DNA of 7,196 nt from Porticoccaceae bacterium (GTDB lineage: Bacteria > Pseudomonadota > Gammaproteobacteria > Pseudomonadales > Porticoccaceae). The stretch covers positions 1 to 7,196 of the forward strand of contig JAPKCN010000094.1 of NCBI GenBank assembly GCA_028822945.1, written 5' to 3'. Position numbers and translations under genes: made by a program. The notes under the pieces were generated by a model, which saw nothing but the letters and a program-made list of their open reading frames with translations, was not told the DNA's origin and did no database searches. This document shows positions 1-6,066 of this stretch, piece by piece; positions within the stretch are counted from its first letter, which is position 1; each line of letters opens with the position of its first letter.

Positions 1-2
1 AT

Positions 3-98
3 GGCTATTACAACGAACCTGTCGCTATACAATCATTATTAGTCGCCGAAATCAAACGAATGAAACCATCAGTTGGCGTAATTCTTTGGCGCGGCTAG
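3..98 (+). CDS. C-terminal fragment of an upstream gene (unidentified)
   Basis: The frame beginning at position 3 is open from the window edge to a TAG at 96-98. It gives 31 residues that begin GYYNEPVAIQSLL and end with KPSVGVILWRG. The composition, with alternating hydrophobic and charged residues and a VGVIL strand, looks like a real protein tail. I do not recognise the family. A second frame (positions 2-180) is also open, but its translation is rich in Trp, Arg and Cys and looks non-coding. The gene would be on the same strand as the monooxygenase that follows about 115 bases later. This is a tentative call based on composition only. Confidence 0.4.
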   Translation, partial: GYYNEPVAIQSLLVAEIKRMKPSVGVILWRG

Positions 99-141
99 CT
101 TTCTGGTTTTTTAGCGCGCAGTATTTGCTCTACTGGAGCAC

Positions 142-162
142 AGCCTGTAGGCTAGATTTTTA
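142..162 (+). terminator. Weak candidate rho-independent terminator
   Basis: The sequence AGCC-TGTA-GGCT (142-153) can form a short hairpin and is followed by AGATTTTTA. It lies between the putative tail of the upstream gene (stop at 98) and the monooxygenase start (213), which is a sensible place for a terminator. The stem is only 4 bp (5 bp if the loop is 2 nt), so it is weak by itself. Confidence 0.25.
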
Positions 163-212
163 CTTTAATCCGCGCGCCTAGAGTCTTTCAACATCGGCGT
201 GACACTCAGACT

Positions 213-1691
<1,479 letters not shown>

Positions 1692-1754
1692 AAAATATGT
1701 TATTTTGAGCGTGTGCTTACCCTTTTTGCGTAGTATTTTAGCAGTCGAAAAGAG

Positions 1755-1777
1755 TATTATGCAGTGCATACACGTGT
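1755..1777 (+). promoter_or_regulatory. Possible promoter -10 with overlapping palindromes
   Basis: TATTAT at 1755-1760 is one mismatch from the sigma70 -10 consensus. It overlaps the near-palindrome ATGCA-G-TGCAT (1759-1769) and is followed by the perfect 8-bp palindrome ACACGTGT (1770-1777). No convincing -35 box sits 16-18 bases upstream. The location, upstream of the DUF3604 gene, suits a promoter or operator. This is speculative. Confidence 0.22.
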
Positions 1778-1814
1778 CCGCTAGGCCAAAAATACCTGCA
1801 ACGCTGTTGTAATC

Positions 1815-1835
1815 TTGATCGGTGTTTACGATCAA
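1815..1835 (+). repeat. Inverted repeat just upstream of the DUF3604 ribosome binding site
   Basis: TTGATCG (1815-1821) and CGATCAA (1829-1835) are perfect 7-bp inverted arms around a 7-base centre (GTGTTTA). The repeat ends 5 bases before the Shine-Dalgarno-like GGGGGA at 1841-1846. It could be an operator for a dimeric regulator or a small 5'-leader hairpin that affects translation. If translation began at the TTG at 1815, the repeat would instead lie inside the coding region, which argues against that start. Confidence 0.45.
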
Positions 1836-1840
1836 ACCTT

Positions 1841-1846
1841 GGGGGA
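1841..1846 (+). promoter_or_regulatory. Ribosome binding site pointing to an ATT start at 1854
   Basis: GGGGGA lies 7 bases upstream of ATT (1854-1856), and the codons from that ATT read as a textbook signal-sequence N-terminus (x-KKIIVGLLMLVV). No comparable Shine-Dalgarno sequence precedes the in-frame TTG codons at 1815 and 1839. This site therefore decides the start I prefer for the DUF3604 gene. Confidence 0.5.
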
Positions 1847-1853
1847 TAAAAAT

Positions 1854-3809
1854 ATTAAAAAAATTATTGTCGGATTATTAATGCTGGTTGTTGCTGCGAG
1901 CGGATTTGCGGTTTACAAATATCGTCAGGCAACGTCTAGCTTTATTGCCTTAACCGAGGAGAATCTCGCCGCTTTAGAGGTCGAAACCGCCGCGCAAAAC
2001 GAGGTGGCTTTTATGAGACCGAAACCGCGCGCGATGCTGTTGCAGGCCCCCAATACCGACAAAAATCTGTATTTTGGCGATTTGCATGTTCACAGTTCAC
2101 TATCGTTTGACAGCTATCTTTTTGGCAATCGCAACGACCTCGACCAAGCCTACGCATTTGCCAAGGGCGAGCCGCTAAAAACGCTGGCCGGAGAGATCTT
2201 GCAGCTGTCCAGACCGCTTGATTTTGTCGCTATCACCGATCATTCCGAGAGCTTTTGGATGATGGACGTTTGCTTTAACGGCACTAATTTACCCCAGGCG
2301 ATGGCCGACTTTTGTGCGGGGTTTGGTAATCCGTCGCTGAGCTTTTTTTTGACAGCGATGAATTTGGGAATTGACAGGCCCCTGCAGATACCAGATTTCC
2401 TGTGCGAACTGATTGACGGAGACTGCACCGCACGGGCGGCGATTGAACAGGGCCGCCCTATGTGGGAACTGATCAAGGCGAAGGCTGAAGAGTACAATCA
2501 GCCCGGCGTTTTTAGCGCCTTTGCAGCGTATGAGTATTCACCGCCGCTGGCGGGCACCGGCAAGCTCCATCGCAATGTCATTTTCCGTAATCAGCATACC
2601 AGCACTTACGCCTACTCGGCCTTTGATGCCCGCACGGCACCCATTCTTTGGCAGACACTCGAGGACGATTGCTCCGGCGATTGTGAGTTTTTGACCATAC
2701 CGCATAATTTAAATAAAACTTGGGGCCTAGCCTATGCGCAACAGACTATCGATGGCGATATTTACAGTCGCGAGGATTGGGAGCGCCGTGCGCGCTTCGA
2801 GCCACTGATCGAGCTCTATCAAATCAAAGGTAATTCCGAATGTGCCATCGGCCTATATACAACTGACGAAGAGTGCGCATTTGAACAGTTTTTGCCAATC
2901 TGTGCCGAGGGCGAAACACTGGGTTGTATCCACCCTACATCGATGGCCCGCGACGGGCTGAAAAGTGGTCTTGAGATGCAAGAGGCAATGGGTATTAATC
3001 CGTTCCAGCAGGGCTTTATCGGGGCTACCGACACCCATAATGGCAATCCCGGTGATACCGAGGAGTATGATTTCCGCGGCGCTGCCGGGCTGTTTACCTC
3101 GCCCGCTGCCAAGCGTTTGGCACTGAGGGTAACTAATCGTATGCCACTGTTGCGCAGCCCCGGCGGTTTGGCGGGCGTATGGGCGATCGAGAACACCCGC
3201 GATGCGCTATTCGACAGCATGCAACAGCGCGAGGCATACGCCACCAGTGGCACGCGCATTCGCCTGCGTTTTTTTGCCGGTGATGGCCTCACGGTGCAGA
3301 TGCTCGATAGCCCCAACGGCGTCGCTAGCGGCTATGCGAATGGCGTTGCAATGGGGGGTCAGTTGACTTTGACGGGGGCGGGCGAGCCAACATTTATGGC
3401 ACTTGCCGAGATGGATCCAATGACTGTGCCACTCGATCGAATGCAAGTGATCAAGGGCTGGGTCGACAACGGTCAACGCTACGAAAAGATCGTTGACGTA
3501 GCGTGTTCGAATGGGCGCCTGCCGGATAACGATGGCCGCTGTGCCGATTTGGATGCGCCGGTGGATCTGACCAACTGCCAGCCCGCCGAGAGTCGAGGTG
3601 CCGCGCAATTGTCGGCGGTATGGTCGGACAGCGACTACGATCCGGCGATTAGTGCTTTTTACTATGTACGGGTACTTGAAGTGCCAACCTGTCGCTGGAG
3701 TACTTATGATGCTCTGCGTTTGGGGCGAGAACTGCCAACGACAGTGCCGCCGACACAGCGCGAGCGCGCTTGGTCGTCGCCGATCTGGCTGACACCGGAG
3801 GCGTCGTAA
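1854..3809 (+). CDS. DUF3604 family protein (PHP-like, putative metal-dependent, exported)
   Basis: The product is about 651 residues if started at ATT 1854; in-frame alternatives are TTG 1815 (664 aa), TTG 1839 and ATG 1881. The N-terminus, KK followed by a hydrophobic stretch to about residue 20, is a signal peptide or membrane anchor, so the rest should be periplasmic. The DUF3604 hallmarks are clear: YFGDLHVHSSLSFDS (HxH at 78-80), DFVAITDHSE (about 124-132), IPHNLNKT (about 283-289), GATDTHNGNPG (about 390-400) and GGLAGVWA (about 437-444). The HxH, DH and DxH residues resemble the metal-binding set of PHP/amidohydrolase-like enzymes. The family's reaction is not established, so hydrolase activity is inference. 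Length is normal and the frame is intact, ending in TAA. Many Cys residues (for example SGDCEFL, SNGRL, PTCRW regions) could form disulfides outside the cytoplasm. It lies downstream of the monooxygenase and may be co-transcribed with it. Confidence 0.9.
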   Translation: MKKIIVGLLMLVVAASGFAVYKYRQATSSFIALTEENLAALEVETAAQNEVAFMRPKPRAMLLQAPNTDKNLYFGDLHVHSSLSFDSYLFGNRNDLDQAYAFAKGEPLKTLAGEILQLSRPLDFVAITDHSESFWMMDVCFNGTNLPQAMADFCAGFGNPSLSFFLTAMNLGIDRPLQIPDFLCELIDGDCTARAAIEQGRPMWELIKAKAEEYNQPGVFSAFAAYEYSPPLAGTGKLHRNVIFRNQHTSTYAYSAFDARTAPILWQTLEDDCSGDCEFLTIPHNLNKTWGLAYAQQTIDGDIYSREDWERRARFEPLIELYQIKGNSECAIGLYTTDEECAFEQFLPICAEGETLGCIHPTSMARDGLKSGLEMQEAMGINPFQQGFIGATDTHNGNPGDTEEYDFRGAAGLFTSPAAKRLALRVTNRMPLLRSPGGLAGVWAIENTRDALFDSMQQREAYATSGTRIRLRFFAGDGLTVQMLDSPNGVASGYANGVAMGGQLTLTGAGEPTFMALAEMDPMTVPLDRMQVIKGWVDNGQRYEKIVDVACSNGRLPDNDGRCADLDAPVDLTNCQPAESRGAAQLSAVWSDSDYDPAISAFYYVRVLEVPTCRWSTYDALRLGRELPTTVPPTQRERAWSSPIWLTPEAS

Positions 3810-3812
3810 AAT

Positions 3813-3838
3813 GCCCCAACGTGAAAAAAGTATGGGGC
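3813..3838 (+). terminator. Hairpin after the DUF3604 gene, possible terminator
   Basis: GCCCCA (3813-3818) and TGGGGC (3833-3838) are perfect 6-bp arms around a 14-base A-rich loop, and the hairpin starts 3 bases after the TAA. The plus strand has no T run after it (TGTAACAAAA follows), so it is not a classical intrinsic terminator. On the minus strand the hairpin is followed by ATTTTA, which is also weak. It may act as a 3'-end stabilising or rho-assisted structure. Confidence 0.35.
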
Positions 3839-4031
3839 TGTAACAAAAGGTGAGGATCATTAAAATAATTTAGAGAACTGACTGTCTAGGCATATACGTA
3901 GTGATTGATGTATAAATAAATATAATCAATGGCGCTGAAAGCTGGAGCTAATAATAGTATCGGTTTGACTGCAAAGTCTGCCAGCAGTCGGGTTGATTTC
4001 AACTCGCCGAGCGTCAACAGTGGAGAGTACC
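3839..4031 (+). promoter_or_regulatory. A+T-rich intergenic region with a candidate -10 box
   Basis: I see no gene on either strand in this stretch. It is A+T-rich around 3905-3930 and contains TATAAA (3911-3916) and a perfect TATAAT (3921-3926), about 105 bases upstream of the small gene at 4032. No good -35 box is present at the usual distance. It is the likeliest promoter region for the small gene and possibly for the downstream PD-(D/E)XK gene. Confidence 0.3.
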
Positions 4032-4226
4032 TTGGGTCTGAGTGAGCGATTGATGAAATACTTTAATAAAAAGGCGTCGGACTCGACCGACAAAAACCAC
4101 ACGCGGTTTAGAAATGATATCTGCAATCACTGGGATCTAGACTACTTGTCGCTAGAGCAACTCGAAGAGCAGTTGCAGGCCGACGAGGTCGAGACCACGA
4201 TCGTTAGAAAAACGAAAGACACCTAG
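4032..4226 (+). CDS. Small uncharacterised protein
   Basis: I do not recognise this gene. GGAGAG (4022-4027) ends 4 bases before TTG at 4032, so I take that as the start, giving 64 residues. An upstream TTG (3993), a GTG (4020) and a downstream ATG (4053) are in-frame alternatives. The N-terminal half is basic (ERLMKYFNKKASDSTDK). The C-terminal half contains DLDYLSLEQLEEQLQADE, an acidic amphipathic helix, then a basic tail ending KTKDT and a TAG stop. No membrane segment or signal peptide is visible. It is followed by about 200 bases and then the PD-(D/E)XK gene on the same strand. Its protein-like composition and Shine-Dalgarno sequence support it being real, but no function can be assigned. 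Confidence 0.5.
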   Translation: MGLSERLMKYFNKKASDSTDKNHTRFRNDICNHWDLDYLSLEQLEEQLQADEVETTIVRKTKDT

Positions 4227-4423
4227 ACTAATACTTGACCAGCGAACAATCTACGTCGTTTGCTACATCCACAAACGCAGTTTTACACGCAATTTGGTAA
4301 GCTCTATCGCAAGGCTCGACAGACCGCCGTAAGAATAAGGTTAACAGCTACTTTGGATGTTCCAACGAGGGCCAAACCGGCGATTGTATAGACGCCGATA
4401 ACGAACACAAACCGGAGTGTAAG
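4227..4423. other. Intergenic stretch without a convincing gene
   Basis: Neither strand has a supported gene here. The frame of the PD-(D/E)XK gene stays open upstream back to a TAA at 4298-4300, which adds 41 sense codons before its ATG. Those codons contain no ATG, GTG or TTG, so they are not annotated as coding. No terminator or clear promoter was seen. Confidence 0.5.
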
Positions 4424-5215
4424 ATGGCCAGACATCGCGGGGTATTTAAACCTGATCAGGCTGCGCCGTTTGAGCTATCGCGCAGTAAAATCGAAAAGTT
4501 CGTGAAGTGCCCAGCATGTTTTTGGTTGGAAAAAGTCAAAGGGGTAAAATTCCCATCCATGCCACCTTGGAATATAAACACCAATACCGATCGGTTGTTA
4601 AAGCGCGACTTCGATCAGTACCGCGGCCGCTCGACCCACCCGTTGTTGGCTGATAATGGCTTGGGGCACCTGATACCTTTTAGCCACCCTGATCTAAATA
4701 AATGGTTGTCGGCCCTACACTTTGGCGCGGCTGGTTACTTTCATACAGTGCACCAGCCGACACAGATACTGGTCGGCGGTGGCCTCGACGACGTCCTCTA
4801 CAATTCGGACACTGGTGAGCTTCACATTGTCGATTTTAAATCGACCTCTAATCAGGCCAAAGAGCCCAAGCCACCCAATCTGTATGGGTATTGGAAGGGC
4901 GCGTACAAGAGGCAGATGGACATATACACCTGGGTGCTAAGGCGCAAGGGCTTTTTGGTCAGCGATCTCGGCTATTTTATCTATGTCGATGGTTTGCATG
5001 TCGATATCGATGGGATGATCGACTCCGATACGGAGACCGCAACCATGACCTTTGCAACCAGTATTTTGCCCTATCACGCAAACACTGGCTGGATTGAGCC
5101 CACGCTTATCGAGATCCAATCACTGTTGCATAGTCCGACTTGTCCAGACCACCATGAAAAATGCGAGGATGGCGCTTTTATCCGCCAAGTCAATCGGGTA
5201 CTGACGGTGGATTGA
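4424..5215 (+). CDS. PD-(D/E)XK nuclease superfamily protein (RecB/Cas4-like)
   Basis: The 263-residue product starts at an ATG preceded by GGAG (4414-4417) at ideal 6-base spacing. The N-terminus FELSRSKIEKFVKCPACFWL (about 16-35) is the helix that opens RecB-like nuclease domains. The catalytic core is visible as GGGLDD (118-123), GELHIVDFKS (about 131-140, giving the D-x-K pair D137 and K139) and the following YKRQMDIYTW (161-170, the QxxxY motif). Four cysteines flank the core (C29, C32, C240, C247), recalling the Fe-S-binding cysteines of Cas4/AddB enzymes but in a two-plus-two arrangement rather than one-plus-three. The family cuts or processes DNA; the specific role of this stand-alone protein is unknown. 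No cas genes are nearby, so it should not be called Cas4. The stop is TGA, with an in-frame TAA 9 bases further on. It converges on the dedA gene. Confidence 0.82.
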   Translation: MARHRGVFKPDQAAPFELSRSKIEKFVKCPACFWLEKVKGVKFPSMPPWNINTNTDRLLKRDFDQYRGRSTHPLLADNGLGHLIPFSHPDLNKWLSALHFGAAGYFHTVHQPTQILVGGGLDDVLYNSDTGELHIVDFKSTSNQAKEPKPPNLYGYWKGAYKRQMDIYTWVLRRKGFLVSDLGYFIYVDGLHVDIDGMIDSDTETATMTFATSILPYHANTGWIEPTLIEIQSLLHSPTCPDHHEKCEDGAFIRQVNRVLTVD

Positions 5216-5218
5216 CGC

Positions 5219-5719
5219 CTAAATTAAGCTGTCCAAGCCGAGGACTAAAAGACCAAGGCCGGCACTCCAAAGCGCGCAGGCGAGTATGTCGAGTAGGGTA
5301 AACTTGACTGGGCGGGTACCGGCCGCACCCACCAGCAACGGCACGATGCTGCGGACTGCTGGAACCAAGCGCCCGAGCAGCACAGAGTAAGTGCCATATT
5401 TGACAATAAACGCTTCGCCTCGCTGCAGTTGAGTAGCGCGCTTTTGTGCGAACTCGGTATCTTGAAACTTCGGTCCGAGCCAGCGGCCGAGGTAAAAACC
5501 TAGGTGATCCGACAGGCAGGCACCGCTAAACGCAAGCGGCAACATCAACCATAGACTCATCCACTGCTCGGAGAAGAGCAAGGTACATATGCTCAGCAAT
5601 ATAGCCCCAGAGGTAAATAAGCCAACTCCGGGGCAGGCCTCGAGAAACGCCAATCCGAGTACCAATATCCAAGCGTGGTGCCGACACAGGTTGAGCCAGT
5701 TGATGATTAAATCGTCGAT
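5219..5719 (-). CDS. DedA family (SNARE-associated/VTT domain) membrane protein
   Basis: The minus-strand product is 166 residues if started at ATC (5719-5717), or 178 from ATG at 5755. I prefer 5719 because a perfect AGGAGG ends 6 bases before it and the protein then begins x-DDLIINWLNL, as DedA proteins usually do; the ATG at 5755 has no Shine-Dalgarno sequence. DedA hallmarks are present: FLEACPGVGLFTSG (25-38), GACLSDHLGFYLGRWLG (66-82) and YGTYSVLLGRLVPAVRS (108-124, with R117, P120 and R123), then VGAAG (130-134). Several hydrophobic segments indicate an inner-membrane protein. DedA proteins are linked to lipid scrambling or transport and membrane homeostasis; the substrate here is unknown. 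It is short for the family (usually about 200 aa), mainly at the C-terminus, which ends just after the last membrane segment with a TAG stop. Confidence 0.85.
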   Translation of the reverse strand: MDDLIINWLNLCRHHAWILVLGLAFLEACPGVGLFTSGAILLSICTLLFSEQWMSLWLMLPLAFSGACLSDHLGFYLGRWLGPKFQDTEFAQKRATQLQRGEAFIVKYGTYSVLLGRLVPAVRSIVPLLVGAAGTRPVKFTLLDILACALWSAGLGLLVLGLDSLI

Positions 5720-5725
5720 GAATAC

Positions 5726-5731
5726 CCTCCT
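5726..5731 (-). promoter_or_regulatory. Consensus Shine-Dalgarno that points to an ATC start for dedA
   Basis: On the minus strand the sequence reads AGGAGG GTATTC ATC GAC GAT, so a full-consensus ribosome binding site is placed 6 bases before ATC (5719-5717). Within about 25 bases downstream no in-frame ATG, GTG or TTG exists. The only canonical start in frame is an ATG 24 bases upstream of the site (5755), which would bury the Shine-Dalgarno sequence inside the gene. Confidence 0.6.
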
Positions 5732-5773
5732 AGGGCCGATGCGGCAGAATAACATATGAAATGCTGTGGATCG

Positions 5774-5803
5774 CTATTACTCGCGCTCCGCAGTCAAAGT
5801 CAA
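5774..5803 (-). promoter_or_regulatory. Candidate promoter for dedA
   Basis: On the minus strand TTGACT (5803-5798, 5 of 6 matches to the -35 consensus) is followed after 18 bases by TAATAG (5779-5774), a poor -10 box. TTGACT is directly repeated (5797-5792). The position, about 55 bases upstream of the preferred dedA start, is reasonable. Support is weak because the -10 match is poor. Confidence 0.25.
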
Positions 5804-6066
5804 ATTTTCGCTTGTAGCTGGGCGCTTCTTTGTGCCGAGTTGAGTCCAAGTGTGGTTAATGTGTTAAATCCTGGAATTATTGCCTAACGCGAGCGACGCT
5901 ATATTGCAATGGAGCCCTAGCGGGTGCGACAGGGACAACAGCGAAAATTCAGTAAGCGGTTTGAGTATTCGTTTTCAAGAGCTTGCGCGGTCGGCGATTG
6001 CACTTATTGGATCGCCACATCATTGCACAAGTGTTCGAGTTATATGTGGAGTGCAGTTCAATCGTA
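5804..6066. other. Intergenic region between homoserine dehydrogenase and dedA
   Basis: No convincing gene lies on either strand. A plus-strand open frame from TTG 5880 to 6212 exists, but its translation has no protein-like pattern and its end overlaps the homoserine dehydrogenase gene. The only structure noted is an inverted repeat, GGCGAT (5993-5998) and ATCGCC (6011-6016), with a 12-base loop about 50 bases past the homoserine dehydrogenase stop. It lacks a T run on either strand, so a terminator role is uncertain. Confidence 0.4.

Noticed and set aside
2..180. Second open frame from the window edge (60 codons)
   Set aside because: Its translation is Trp, Arg, Tyr and Cys heavy and unlike a normal protein tail; the frame ending at 98 has a more natural composition.
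2819..3316. Minus-strand open frame of 165 codons inside the DUF3604 gene
   Set aside because: Antisense shadow of conserved DUF3604 motifs; the Ser/Pro-rich translation has no recognisable domain.
3207..3860. Minus-strand open frame of 217 codons opposite the DUF3604 gene
   Set aside because: It lies almost wholly antisense to a well-supported gene, and its Arg/His/Ile-rich translation looks like the complement of coding sequence.
4301..4423. N-terminal extension of the PD-(D/E)XK protein by 41 open codons
   Set aside because: There is no canonical start codon in the extension, and the ATG at 4424 has a well-placed GGAG.
4424..5215. Calling the PD-(D/E)XK protein Cas4 and the locus CRISPR-linked
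   Set aside because: No repeat array and no other cas gene are present, and the cysteine arrangement differs from Cas4.
5993..6016. Inverted repeat GGCGAT-N12-ATCGCC as a terminator for homoserine dehydrogenase
   Set aside because: No T run follows on either strand; kept only as a note in the intergenic entry.
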